The notes under the pieces: model-generated | Seen by the model: the letters and a program-made list of their open reading frames with translations, nothing else | Database searches by the model: none | What the model was told of the DNA's origin: nothing | Shown here: piece after piece, positions 26,608 to 35,029 of the stretch | How positions within the stretch are numbered: the first letter of the stretch is position 1 | Layout of the letters: every line of letters starts with the position of its first letter | Position numbers and translations under genes: made by a program | NCBI GenBank assembly: GCA_051002235.1 | Contig: JBPCMN010000038.1 | Location: 1 to 64,000, forward strand | From: JBPCMN01 sp013695115 | GTDB lineage: Bacteria > Actinomycetota > Acidimicrobiia > IMCC26256 > JACDBD01 | Direction of reading: 5' to 3' | Length of the DNA stretch: 64,000 bases

Positions 26608-28569
26608 ATGTCCGACGAGACAGTTCCGGAGGCGACCAACGCCTCCGAAGAGACCAACACGACGAACTCCGACCCGGCCGAGAGGGCCGGGCGCGGGACG
26701 ACTGACACGCCGACAGGGTCCGGCGACGGCGCCGGGCCGAAGCGCCGCCGCCGGCGCGGCTCCCGCGGCGGGCGGAACCGCAAGAAGCCCGCGGACCGGG
26801 CCCGCCCGGACGCCGCCGGCGACGAGGAAGCCGAGATCGGCGGGGGCGGCGAGGACCACACCGACCCCGCTGCCGATCGGGGGCTGACGTCCGACGATGT
26901 CGCCGCCGACGCCAAGGAGGAGGCCGGCCTGACAACCAGCGAGCGAGCGCCCGCGGGCCGGCCAACCCAGTCGGGGCGGGCCCGGTCCGCAGCGAGCGAG
27001 CGAGTGGGGGAAGCGCGACCGAAGATCGGGGACACCCGTCCCGCGCCCAAGACGCCCGCGTCCAAGGCCGACGCCGCCCCGACGGAGGAGCCGGCGGAAG
27101 GCCGGCGGGGCTCGAGCCGGCGCCGCCGGCGCGGCGGGCGGGGTCGCGATCGGGGCGGACGCGGCGATGGCTCCTCGCCGGCCGAGGCGGTCCAGGCCGA
27201 TCTCGGCGTCGGCGACGGCGGCCGCTTCGAGCTCGACGACGAGGTGCTCGAGCGACGCCGAGGTCAGACCCGCAAGGGCCGTCCCGCGGGCCGCTACATG
27301 ATGTGCGTGCACGTCCACCCCGAGACCGGTGCGACCCACATCGCGGTGCTCGAGGGTCGCAACCTTGTCGAGCACACCGTCGGCAGTTCGACCACCGACG
27401 ACGACTCGTCGATCGACGGCAACATCTACCTCGGCCGCGTCCAGAACGTGCTGCCGGGGATGGAGGCGGCTTTCATCGACATCGGGACGCCGAAGAACGG
27501 CGTGCTCTACCGCGGCGACGTCGCCTTCGACCCCGGTGACGTCGAGGAGAGCCACCCCCGCATTGAGCGGCTGCTCAAGAACGGCCAGTCGGTCATGGTG
27601 CAGGTGACCAAGAACCCCATCGGCGCCAAGGGCGCGCGCCTTACCCAGGAAGTGAGCCTGGCCGGGCGGTTCGTGGTGATGGTCCCCGGTCAGCCGGAGA
27701 CGTACGGGATCTCCAAGCGCCTGCTCGACGACGAGCGCAAGCGGCTCCGGCGGGTGCTGGAGGATCTGCGGCCGCCCGACGCCGGGCTCATCGTCCGCAC
27801 CGCCGCCGAGGGGGCGACCCCCGACGAGCTGGAACGCGATGTCGCCCGGCTCACGTCGCAGTGGGAGCAGATCTCGAAGCTGGCCGAGCAGTCGAAGCCG
27901 GCCCGCCTGCTCTACAAGGAGCCCCCGATGGTGGTGCGGGTGATCCGGGAGGAGTTCACCCGGGAGTACCGAGGGGTGGTCATCGACGACCGGGCCCTGT
28001 ACGAGGAGATCAAGGGCTACGTCGAGGCGATCGCGCCCGAGCTCGCCGAACGGGTCGAGTACTACGACGAGGCGGAAGAGGGCCTGCCGCTCTACGAGCA
28101 CTTCCACGTCCACGAGCAGCTCCTGAAGGCGCTCGACCGCAAGGTGTGGCTGCCGTCGGGAGGGTCGCTCGTGATCGAGCGCACCGAGGCGCTCACGGTG
28201 ATCGACGTGAACACGGGGAAGAACGTCGGCCGGTCGAACCTCGAGGAGACCGTCTTCCGGAACAACCTCGAATCCGCCGAGGAAGTGGCGCGCCAGCTCC
28301 GCCTCCGGGACATCGGCGGGATCATCGTCATCGACTTCATCGACATGGAGATCAAGAAGAACCGCGAGGAGGTCATGCGGGCGTTCCGCGAGGCCCTGGC
28401 GCGCGACAAAACGCGCACGCAGGTCTTCGACATCTCGGAGCTCGGGATCGTCGAGATGACGCGCAAGCGGATCTCGGAGGGCCTCATCGAGACGTTCAGC
28501 TCGACCTGCCCGACCTGCAACGGCCGGGGCATCCTGCTCGACGAGAGTCAGCTCGAGGGCGTGAAGTAG
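26608..28569 (+). CDS. rng: ribonuclease E/G family protein
   Basis: The 653-residue endoribonuclease processes rRNA and mRNA. Residues 1-225 are low complexity, rich in Arg, Gly, Asp and Glu, with basic runs, and probably disordered and RNA-binding. The catalytic core begins with MMCVHVHPETG and an S1 domain (NIYLGRVQNVLPGMEAAFID), then TVIDVNTGKN and GIIVIDFIDM, which bear the metal-binding Asp residues. It ends with the zinc-link CPTCNGRG. AGAAGGA precedes ATG 26608. Stretches of the N-terminal region (SERAPAGR, SERVGEAR) coincide with GAGCGAGCGAG motifs in the DNA. Confidence 0.92.
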   Translation: MSDETVPEATNASEETNTTNSDPAERAGRGTTDTPTGSGDGAGPKRRRRRGSRGGRNRKKPADRARPDAAGDEEAEIGGGGEDHTDPAADRGLTSDDVAADAKEEAGLTTSERAPAGRPTQSGRARSAASERVGEARPKIGDTRPAPKTPASKADAAPTEEPAEGRRGSSRRRRRGGRGRDRGGRGDGSSPAEAVQADLGVGDGGRFELDDEVLERRRGQTRKGRPAGRYMMCVHVHPETGATHIAVLEGRNLVEHTVGSSTTDDDSSIDGNIYLGRVQNVLPGMEAAFIDIGTPKNGVLYRGDVAFDPGDVEESHPRIERLLKNGQSVMVQVTKNPIGAKGARLTQEVSLAGRFVVMVPGQPETYGISKRLLDDERKRLRRVLEDLRPPDAGLIVRTAAEGATPDELERDVARLTSQWEQISKLAEQSKPARLLYKEPPMVVRVIREEFTREYRGVVIDDRALYEEIKGYVEAIAPELAERVEYYDEAEEGLPLYEHFHVHEQLLKALDRKVWLPSGGSLVIERTEALTVIDVNTGKNVGRSNLEETVFRNNLESAEEVARQLRLRDIGGIIVIDFIDMEIKKNREEVMRAFREALARDKTRTQVFDISELGIVEMTRKRISEGLIETFSSTCPTCNGRGILLDESQLEGVK

Positions 28570-28572
28570 AGT
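28567..28572 (+). promoter_or_regulatory. -10 element (TAGAGT) of rplU-rpmA
   Basis: TAGAGT overlaps the rng stop codon and lies ten bases before ATG 28583. It is a candidate internal promoter for the ribosomal protein genes. Confidence 0.35.
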
Positions 28573-28582
28573 CGCAGTTCGC

Positions 28583-29068
28583 ATGTACGCAGTCATCCGC
28601 ACCGGCGGCAAGCAGTACCGGGTCGAGCCGGGCCAGCATCTCGACGTCGAGCGTCTCGGCGCCGACCCCGAGAGCGACGTCGAGCTGACGCCGGTCCTCG
28701 TCGTCGACGGTGACCGCGTGCTCGCCACCCCCGACGAGCTCGGTGGCGCCACGGTGAGCGCACGGGTGGTCGACTCCGTGCGTGCCCCGAAGATCATCGG
28801 GTTCACGTACAAGTCGAAGTCCAACCAGCGGAAGCGGTGGGGCCACCGCCAGCACCAGAGCCGCATCGAGATCACCGCGATCACGCCCGGCGGTGCCCGC
28901 AAGGCCGCCGCCGCGGAGAAGGCCCCGGCCGAGAAGGCGAAGCCGTTGCCGACGACCGCGAAGAAGACCCCGGCGAAGAAGACCACCGCCAAGAAGACAC
29001 CGGCCAAGAAATCGCCGGCCAAGAAATCGCCGGCCAAGAAGACACCGGCCAAGAAGGGAACCCGCTGA
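28583..29068 (+). CDS. rplU: 50S ribosomal protein L21 with a lysine-rich tail
   Basis: Residues 1-103 are a normal L21 (MYAVIRTGGKQYRVEPGQ, KRWGHRQHQSRIEITAI). The protein then continues to 161 residues with an Ala/Pro/Lys tail built from AKKTP and AKKSP units (from residue 126). The tail resembles histone H1 or HU extensions of actinobacteria and may contact RNA or DNA. The stop overlaps rpmA as TGATG. Confidence 0.95.
   Translation: MYAVIRTGGKQYRVEPGQHLDVERLGADPESDVELTPVLVVDGDRVLATPDELGGATVSARVVDSVRAPKIIGFTYKSKSNQRKRWGHRQHQSRIEITAITPGGARKAAAAEKAPAEKAKPLPTTAKKTPAKKTTAKKTPAKKSPAKKSPAKKTPAKKGTR
28958..29056 (+). repeat. 15-base tandem repeats encoding the L21 AKKxP tail
   Basis: Seven near-copies of a 15-base unit such as GCCAAGAAATCGCCG encode AKKTP, AKKTT or AKKSP; the last is partial. 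Two adjacent copies are identical. Confidence 0.85.
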
Positions 29069-29325
29069 TGTCGAAGAAGAAGGGCGCGGCCTCCTCCCGC
29101 AACGGACGCGACTCCGCCGCCCAGCGGCTCGGGGTCAAGATCCATAGCGGTACGCCGGTGACCTCGGGAACGATCCTCGTGCGCCAGCGCGGGACCCGCT
29201 TCCACCCCGGCGACAACGTCGGGCGAGGTGGAGACGACACGCTGTTCGCGACCACCGACGGCGTCGTGCAGTTCGGGCATCGGCGGGGCCGCAAGCTCGT
29301 CGACGTCGTCCCGTCCTCGGCCTAG
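29068..29325 (+). CDS. rpmA: 50S ribosomal protein L27
   Basis: The 85-residue protein has the expected KKKGAASSRNGRDSAAQRLG opening and GTRFHPGDNVGRGGDDTLFA. L27 reaches the peptidyl-transferase centre. No N-terminal propeptide of the Firmicutes type is present. Confidence 0.96.
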   Translation: MSKKKGAASSRNGRDSAAQRLGVKIHSGTPVTSGTILVRQRGTRFHPGDNVGRGGDDTLFATTDGVVQFGHRRGRKLVDVVPSSA

Positions 29326-29341
29326 CCACTCGGCGACTGGC

Positions 29342-30985
29342 GTGCGCTCCTGGGACCCGCCCGGGCCCGGTGAGTGGAGCGCGCTGACCGATCATTTCGA
29401 CGGCTCACTGACGCCCTCGTACCGGGCCGTCTTCAAGGAGGGGTTCGAAGCCGGGACCGCGGCCGCCTATGCCCGGTACGGAGTGCTGGTCGACCACCTG
29501 CGCGCCGATTTCGTGCACGGCCACATGTATCTCCGCCCCATCCCGCTGGTGATGCCCGACCGGGTGACCAAGCGTCCGCCGCCGACGGCGATCGTCTGGC
29601 TGATGTGCCGGGTCCACCCGGCGTTCCGCCGGCGGAACCGGGCGGCGCGTGACGCGCTGGCCGAGCGCCGCTGGCTGGCCGACAACCGCCGCTGGTACGA
29701 GGAGCAACGGCCGGCGTGGATCGAGCGAAACCGGGCGTTGCAACAGGAAGCGCCCGACGGGTTGAGCGACGACGACCTCGCCGGGCACCTCCAGCGTGGT
29801 CTGGAGAACTGGCGGGCCGGGTACGTGTTGCACTTCGAGCTGCACGGTCCCGACCTCGTCCCCCTGGGGCTGTTGCTCGCGCGGGGTGCGGACTGGGGCC
29901 TGCCCACCGACGAGCTCCTCGACGCGCTCCAGGGCGCCTCGCCCTCGTCGACCGGTCACGCCCCCGAGCTCGACGAGCTCCGAAAGCTCGTCGCGTCGTC
30001 CGGGAGCACACCCGTGTCGCTCGACGACGTCCGGGCGCTCGGCCCCGATGCTGCCGAACTGCTCGACCGCTACCTTGCCGACCGCGGCTGGCGCATGACG
30101 ACGTCCTACGACCTCGACGGTCGCGCCCTCGCCGAGCTGCCCGAGCTCACTGTGGCGGCGATGCTCACTGCACCGCCCGACCCGGAGAAGACGCGGGCGC
30201 GGGCGGACGCGGTCGCGGCGGCGTTGCGGGAACAGGTACCCGATGATGGTCGGGTCGAGTTCGACCAGCTGCTCGAGGACGCCCGCCTGGCCTACGGGCT
30301 GCGCGACGACAACGGCATGTACACCGCCGCCTGGCCGGTGGGACTGGTGCGGCGAGCGATGCTCGAAGCGGGAACGCGCCTGACCGCCCGCGGGGCCCTG
30401 ACAGAACCGGACCACGTCTTCGAGCTCGAGATCGCCGAGGCCGCCGACCTCCTGCGGGGAGGTCGAGGTCCGTCGGCGCGCGAGGCCGAGTCCCGAGCCG
30501 CGCACCGGCGGGCCGAGTCGGCGGAGCCTGCCCCGGTCACGCTCGGGCCGCCCGAGCCGCTGCCGCCGTTCAACGCGATCCCGCGACCGCTCCTCCTGGT
30601 CGGTCGGGCGATCCTGGCGACCCGCGACGCCATGCTGACCGGGGCGACCGATCGACCGCTCGGAGGCACCGGGATCGGCGACGCGCCCTACCAGGGTCGC
30701 GCCCGCGTGGCCCGCCAGGCCGAGGACGCGATCGTGTGCATGGAGCCCGGCGACGTCCTCGTGACTCCCACCACGACGCCCGCATTCAACGCGGTCCTGG
30801 CGATCGCCGGTGGGCTGGTGGTCGAGGAGGGCGGACTGGTCTCGCACGCCGCGGTCATGGCGCGGGAGCTCGGCATTCCCGCCGTGGTCGGCGTCGCCGG
30901 CGCAGTCGATGCCATCGCCGACGGCGCCACGGTCGAGGTGGATCCGTGCGCCGGTCGCGTGCGTGTCCTGACGTCGACCGAATGA
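29342..30985 (+). CDS. PEP-utilising enzyme mobile-domain protein without an ATP-grasp domain
   Basis: The 547-residue protein ends with a clear phosphohistidine swivelling domain (DVLVTPTTTPAFNAVLAIAG, GLVSHAAVMARELGIPAVVG, with the phosphorylatable His). The preceding about 420 residues resemble the central part of PEP-synthase or rifampicin-phosphotransferase-like proteins. The N-terminal ATP-grasp domain that would phosphorylate the His is absent. It may need a partner kinase or act as a sensor. It sits between rpmA and obgE, which are commonly adjacent. GTG 29342 is the best start, 16 bases after the rpmA stop. Confidence 0.75.
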   Translation: MRSWDPPGPGEWSALTDHFDGSLTPSYRAVFKEGFEAGTAAAYARYGVLVDHLRADFVHGHMYLRPIPLVMPDRVTKRPPPTAIVWLMCRVHPAFRRRNRAARDALAERRWLADNRRWYEEQRPAWIERNRALQQEAPDGLSDDDLAGHLQRGLENWRAGYVLHFELHGPDLVPLGLLLARGADWGLPTDELLDALQGASPSSTGHAPELDELRKLVASSGSTPVSLDDVRALGPDAAELLDRYLADRGWRMTTSYDLDGRALAELPELTVAAMLTAPPDPEKTRARADAVAAALREQVPDDGRVEFDQLLEDARLAYGLRDDNGMYTAAWPVGLVRRAMLEAGTRLTARGALTEPDHVFELEIAEAADLLRGGRGPSAREAESRAAHRRAESAEPAPVTLGPPEPLPPFNAIPRPLLLVGRAILATRDAMLTGATDRPLGGTGIGDAPYQGRARVARQAEDAIVCMEPGDVLVTPTTTPAFNAVLAIAGGLVVEEGGLVSHAAVMARELGIPAVVGVAGAVDAIADGATVEVDPCAGRVRVLTSTE

Positions 30986-31012
30986 GCCCACGGCCACTTC
31001 GGCCGTCCTCCC

Positions 31013-31018
31013 TATCCT
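31013..31018 (+). promoter_or_regulatory. -10 element (TATCCT) of obgE
   Basis: TATCCT is followed by seven bases and ATG 31026, predicting a leaderless obgE-proB transcript. Confidence 0.5.
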
Positions 31019-31025
31019 CTCCTCC

Positions 31026-32264
31026 ATGGCGTCGGGCTTCGTTGACGAGGTGCAGGTCAACCTGCGGGGGGGCGACGGGGGCGCGGGCGCGATGTCGTTC
31101 CGGCGGGAAGCGCACGTGCCGCGGGGCGGTCCCGACGGCGGCGACGGTGGCGCCGGGGGCGACGTGATCGTCGAAGCCGACCGGAATGTCGCGTCGCTGC
31201 TCGCGTTCCGCGACCATCCCCACCGCCGGGCGAAGTCGGGCACCCACGGCTCGGGCAACAAACGCCACGGCGCGACCGGCTCTGACCTCATCGAACCCGT
31301 CCCCGAGGGAACGGTGGTGAAGAGCCGCGAGGGAGAGGTGCTGGCCGACCTGGTCGTGCACGGTGACCGCTACGTCGCCGCCCGCGGCGGGCGCGGCGGG
31401 CGCGGCAACGCCCGCTTCCTGTCCAACGCCCGGCGGGCGCCGGGGTTCGCCGAGCAGGGAGAGTACGGAGAGGAGCGCTGGCTCCGCCTCGAGCTCAAGC
31501 TCATGGCCGATGCCGCGCTCGTCGGCTTTCCGAACGCGGGCAAGTCCACGCTCATCTCGGCGGTGAGCGCGGCGAAGCCCAAGATCGCCGACTACCCGTT
31601 CACCACCCTGGAGCCCCATCTCGGGGTGGTGCGGTTCCACGAGCACGAGTTCGTCCTCGCCGACATCCCGGGGTTGATCGAGGGTGCGGCTGACGGGCGC
31701 GGTCTCGGCCATCAGTTCCTGCGGCACGTCGAACGCGCCCGGGTGCTGGTGGTCCTGATCGACCTCGCGAGCGTGGAGGGCCGGTCGCCGGAGGACCAGG
31801 AGCGGGTGCTCCTCGGGGAGCTCGGCCAGTACCGCCCCGAGCTCCTCGAACGACGCCGCCTCATCGTCGGGACCAAGACCGACGTGGCTACGGTCGAGTT
31901 CGACGGCACCCGGATCTCGGCGGTGACTCGGGAGGGCCTCGACGCGTTCCTCGGCGGGCTCGCCACCGTGATCATGGAGGCGCGGGTAGCGGAGCCGGTG
32001 CGCGAGCCGTTCGTCGTCCACCGCCCGCGCGAGCAGGGCTTCTCGGTGCAGCGCGACGACGACGGTGCCTGGCGGGTCCACGGCCAGGCGGCCGAGCGGG
32101 TCGTGGCCATGGCCGACCTCACCAACTCCGAAGCCATCGCCTACGTGCAGGAGCGGTTCCGTCGCATGGGCGTCGAACGGGCCCTGGCCCGGGCGGGCGC
32201 TCGGGAGGGCGACACCGTGCGCATCGGTCCCATCGAGCTCGAGTACGTCGAGAGCTTCTCGTGA
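31026..32264 (+). CDS. obgE: GTPase Obg
   Basis: The 412-residue GTPase acts in late 50S assembly and stress control. It has the glycine-rich Obg domain (NLRGGDGGAGAMSFRREA), a G domain with P-loop GFPNAGKSTL, switch DIPGLIEGAA and GTKTD, and a C-terminal OCT domain (about 320-412). The stop overlaps proB as GTGA. Confidence 0.95.
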   Translation: MASGFVDEVQVNLRGGDGGAGAMSFRREAHVPRGGPDGGDGGAGGDVIVEADRNVASLLAFRDHPHRRAKSGTHGSGNKRHGATGSDLIEPVPEGTVVKSREGEVLADLVVHGDRYVAARGGRGGRGNARFLSNARRAPGFAEQGEYGEERWLRLELKLMADAALVGFPNAGKSTLISAVSAAKPKIADYPFTTLEPHLGVVRFHEHEFVLADIPGLIEGAADGRGLGHQFLRHVERARVLVVLIDLASVEGRSPEDQERVLLGELGQYRPELLERRRLIVGTKTDVATVEFDGTRISAVTREGLDAFLGGLATVIMEARVAEPVREPFVVHRPREQGFSVQRDDDGAWRVHGQAAERVVAMADLTNSEAIAYVQERFRRMGVERALARAGAREGDTVRIGPIELEYVESFS

Positions 32265-33346
32265 AGGTCGTCGTCAAGGTCGGCACGTCCTCGATCACGA
32301 CCGACGCCGGCGAGCTCGACGACGCCGCCGTGCTGAAGCTCTGCGGCGACGTCGCCGCCGCCCGAGTCGAGGGCCACGAGGTCGTCATGGTGTGCTCGGG
32401 TGCGATTGCCGCCGGACTGCCCGCGCTCGGGTACGACTCCCGGCCCGCCGACGTGGGCTTGCTCCAGGCCATCGCCGCGGTCGGCCAGCCCCGTCTCATG
32501 GAGCGGATCGGCGCCATCCTCGCCCAGCACGACCTCGTCGCGGGCCAGGTCCTGTTGACCCCGCACGACTTCGTCCAACGCTCGCAGTACCTGCACGCTC
32601 GCGAGACCCTCCGCCTGCTGCTCGGACTCGGCGTCGTGCCGGTGGTGAACGAGAACGACACCGTCGCCGACGACGAGATCCGCTACGGCGACAACGACCG
32701 CCTCGCCGCCCTCGTCTCGCACCTGGTCGCGGCCGATCTGCTCGTCCTGCTCACCGACACCCCCGGCCTCTTCACCGCCGATCCGCGGCTCGACACCGAG
32801 GCGTCGCTCATCGAGGAGATCGCCGAGGTCGACGCCGCCCTCGAATCGGTAGCCGGCGGGTCGGGGACGGCGCGGGGGAGCGGCGGCATGGCCAGCAAGC
32901 TCGCGGCCGCCAAGATCGCGGCCTGGTCGGGTGTCCGGGCCGTCATCGCGGCGGCTGACGCTCCCGGTGTCGTGCTGGCCGCGCTCCGTGGCGAGCCCGT
33001 GGGCACGGCGGTACAGCCCCGCGCCCAGCGCCTCCCGAGCCGCAAACTCTGGATCGCGTTCGCCCAGGGCTCCTCGGGTCGGGTCGTCGTCGACCCCGGC
33101 GCCCAGCGCGCGCTGTGCCGGGACGGCCGGTCGCTCCTCCCCGCCGGGGTGCGGGCGGTCGAGGGGAGCTTCGACCCGGAGGAGGCGGTGGAGGTGGTCG
33201 ACGAGGCCGGACGACCGTTCGCCAAGGGCCTGGTGCGGTTCTCGGCCGACGGGCTACGGAGCGTGGCCGGCCGCCGCACCCGGGATCTGCCCGAAGGGAT
33301 GCCGCACGAGGTCATCCACCGCGATGACCTGGTCGTTCTGCCCTGA
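32261..33346 (+). CDS. proB: glutamate 5-kinase
   Basis: The 361-residue enzyme makes gamma-glutamyl phosphate, the first step of proline synthesis. VVKVGTSSI is the N-terminal nucleotide-binding motif, VNENDTVADDEIRYGDND binds glutamate and metal, and GSGGMASKLAAAKIA completes the kinase fold. A C-terminal PUA domain (about 265-361) is present. proA lies 426 bases downstream behind its own promoter and small ORF. Confidence 0.95.
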   Translation: MKVVVKVGTSSITTDAGELDDAAVLKLCGDVAAARVEGHEVVMVCSGAIAAGLPALGYDSRPADVGLLQAIAAVGQPRLMERIGAILAQHDLVAGQVLLTPHDFVQRSQYLHARETLRLLLGLGVVPVVNENDTVADDEIRYGDNDRLAALVSHLVAADLLVLLTDTPGLFTADPRLDTEASLIEEIAEVDAALESVAGGSGTARGSGGMASKLAAAKIAAWSGVRAVIAAADAPGVVLAALRGEPVGTAVQPRAQRLPSRKLWIAFAQGSSGRVVVDPGAQRALCRDGRSLLPAGVRAVEGSFDPEEAVEVVDEAGRPFAKGLVRFSADGLRSVAGRRTRDLPEGMPHEVIHRDDLVVLP

Positions 33347-33661
33347 CCGGGCACGCCTTGGCGAAGTTTCTCTTGCGCGTTCGTGTGGCGTCCGTCACAC
33401 TACGCAGCCACAACCAGCGTCAACTGGTCCTCGTCGCCGGCCGACGGGGGGAGGGCCCTCCTCTGGAGGGCCTCGATACGGTCGGCGAGGAGCGGGGGGC
33501 GCAGTGAGGTCGGGTGACCGCCTCGCAGGCACGACGGTCGCGATCGCCGATCAGCGCCGCCGGGGCCCGCGCGAACGCCCGGCCGCACTGCCCCCCCGAG
33601 CTCGCGTCCGGGGCCGGTTTCGAGCGCCCAACAACTAGACCGAGCGGTCAAGAGCGGCAGG
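33347..33661. other. proB-proA intergenic region
   Basis: This is the only gene-free stretch above 300 bases once the small ORF promoter is included. It holds a perfect 8-bp hairpin, GGCCCTCC (33454-33461), loop TCT, GGAGGGCC (33465-33472). There is no T-run, so termination after proB would have to be factor-dependent. A short inverted repeat GTGTG/CACAC lies near 33392-33409. A reading frame from GTG 33505 lacks promoter or ribosome-site support. Confidence 0.4.
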
Positions 33662-33693
33662 TACACTGCCCCGATGAAAGGGGCAGCAGTACC
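33660..33693 (+). promoter_or_regulatory. -10 element (TACACT) within an inverted repeat, promoter of the proA leader ORF
   Basis: TACACT (33662-33667) is followed by six bases and ATG 33674. The promoter lies in an imperfect inverted repeat: GGTAC plus CTGCCCC on the left (33660-33672) and GGGGCAG plus GTACC on the right (33680-33693), around a 7-base centre. If transcription starts at the ATG, the left arm is not transcribed, so the repeat would act as DNA, for example as an operator. Confidence 0.5.
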
Positions 33694-33769
33694 GCGCGAT
33701 GTGAAGACATGGCGTCCGAGCGAGCGACTGTGGCGCAGGTACCCTGCGCCACAGCGAGCGAGGCAGTAG
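33674..33769 (+). CDS. 31-residue leaderless leader peptide before proA
   Basis: ATG 33674 to TAG 33767-33769, ending three bases before the proA ATG. The C-terminal half contains TWRPSER and RRYPAPQRAR. A second ORF of exactly the same length with the same motifs precedes nadD (42494-42589). The -10 at leaderless distance, equal length and several synonymous differences support translation. The core DNA is a palindromic repeat, so peptide conservation cannot be cleanly separated from DNA or RNA conservation. Function is unknown; it could act in attenuation or re-initiation. Confidence 0.5.
   Translation: MKGAAVPRDVKTWRPSERLWRRYPAPQRARQ
33710..33764 (+). repeat. palindromic repeat A, copy 1
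   Basis: This 55-base element matches 42530-42584 at 49 of 55 positions. Its centre is the hairpin GTGGCGCAGG-TAC-CCTGCGCCAC (33730-33752). Compared with copy 2, one stem pair changes from T-A to C-G, a compensatory change. The motif AGCGAGCGAG flanks the hairpin. Confidence 0.7.
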
Positions 33770-33772
33770 GGG

Positions 33773-35029
33773 ATGTCCGGCTCCGCCTCCGTCGTCGAGC
33801 TCGGCCGGCGTGCCCAGGCGGCCTCTCGGCGTCTCGCGGCGGCGTCGACCGAGGAGAAGAACGCGGCGTTGCTCGCGGCCGGCGACCTCCTCCTGGAGCG
33901 GGTCCCCGACTTGCTCGCCGCCAACGCCACCGACCTGGACGCGGGCGAGCGCGCCGGCATGGCCCCCGGACCCCTCGATCGGCTCCGGCTCACCGACGCC
34001 CGCCTCGAGGGCATGGCCGACGGCCTCCGCAAGGTCGCGGGCCTGGCCGACCCCGTTGGCGAGGTGCTCGACGGCTGGGTGACCGCCGACGGTCTGGAGA
34101 TCCGACGCCGGCGCGTCCCCCTGGGCGTGATCGCCATCATCTACGAGAACCGCCCCAACGTCACCAGCGACGCCGCCGGCCTGTGCCTGAAGTCGGGCAA
34201 CGCCGCGCTGCTGCGGGGCTCGAGCACCGCCCTGCACTCGAATGTTGCCATCGCCGACGTTTTGCGCCAGGCGCTCGGCAAGGTCGGCCTGCCCGAAGAC
34301 GGCGTGATCCTGGTCGAAGACGTGGCCCACGAGACCGCGGTCGAGGTGATGCAGCTCACGGAGTACGTCGACTGCCTCATCCCCCGAGGCGGACCCGCGC
34401 TCATCACGTCGATCCTCGACAACGCCAAGGTCCCGGTCGTGATCGACGGCGACGGCAACTGCCACGTGTACGTCGACGCCCACGCCGACCTCGACCAGGC
34501 GCTCGAGATCGTCCTCAACGCCAAGACGCAGCGCACGAGCGTGTGCAACGCGGCGGAATCGCTCGTCGTGCACGAGGGAGTCGCCGACGAGTTCCTGCCC
34601 CGGGTGTGCAAGGAGCTCGCCGACCGCGACGTGGAACTCCTCGGCGACGAGGGTGCCCGGCGCCGCTGGCCCGCCATGGGAGAAGCGACCGACGACGACT
34701 TCGGGTCCGAGTTCCTCGCGCTCAAACTGAGCATCGCGGTCGTCCCCGACCTCGACGCCGCCATCGAGCACATCTACCGGTTCGGGACCGGCCACACCGA
34801 GGCGATCCTCACCCGCGACCTCGAGGCGTCGGAGCGGTTCACCCGCGAGGTCGACGCCGCGGTCGTGATCGTGAACGCGTCGACCCGCTTCACCGACGGC
34901 GAGCGCTTCGGGTTCGGCGCCGAGATCGGCATCTCCACCCAGAAGCTCCACGCCCGCGGCCCGATGGGGCTGCGCGAGCTGACCACCTACAAGTACGTCG
35001 TCCACGGCGACGGCCAGACGGTCTCCTGA
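33773..35029 (+). CDS. proA: gamma-glutamyl phosphate reductase
   Basis: The 418-residue enzyme reduces gamma-glutamyl phosphate to the semialdehyde in proline synthesis. The catalytic Cys is in QRTSVCNAAESL and the N-terminal region has AIIYENRPNVTSDAAG. NADPH-binding and C-terminal motifs (STRFTDGERFGFGAEIGIS) are present. The stop overlaps the MoxR gene as TGATG. Confidence 0.95.
   Translation: MSGSASVVELGRRAQAASRRLAAASTEEKNAALLAAGDLLLERVPDLLAANATDLDAGERAGMAPGPLDRLRLTDARLEGMADGLRKVAGLADPVGEVLDGWVTADGLEIRRRRVPLGVIAIIYENRPNVTSDAAGLCLKSGNAALLRGSSTALHSNVAIADVLRQALGKVGLPEDGVILVEDVAHETAVEVMQLTEYVDCLIPRGGPALITSILDNAKVPVVIDGDGNCHVYVDAHADLDQALEIVLNAKTQRTSVCNAAESLVVHEGVADEFLPRVCKELADRDVELLGDEGARRRWPAMGEATDDDFGSEFLALKLSIAVVPDLDAAIEHIYRFGTGHTEAILTRDLEASERFTREVDAAVVIVNASTRFTDGERFGFGAEIGISTQKLHARGPMGLRELTTYKYVVHGDGQTVS

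Noticed and set aside
26592..26705. ATGA overlap at the end of the TIGR03936 gene starting another frame
   Set aside because: The frame runs deep into rng without ending at its start codon, and rng has its own AGAAGGA, so it is not a bridging mini-ORF.
33454..33472. Hairpin after proB as an intrinsic terminator
   Set aside because: The stem is strong but no T-tract follows, so it is listed only as part of the intergenic region.
33505..33638. Possible small ORF in the proB-proA gap
   Set aside because: It has no -10 at leaderless distance, no Shine-Dalgarno and no similarity to the two leader ORFs.
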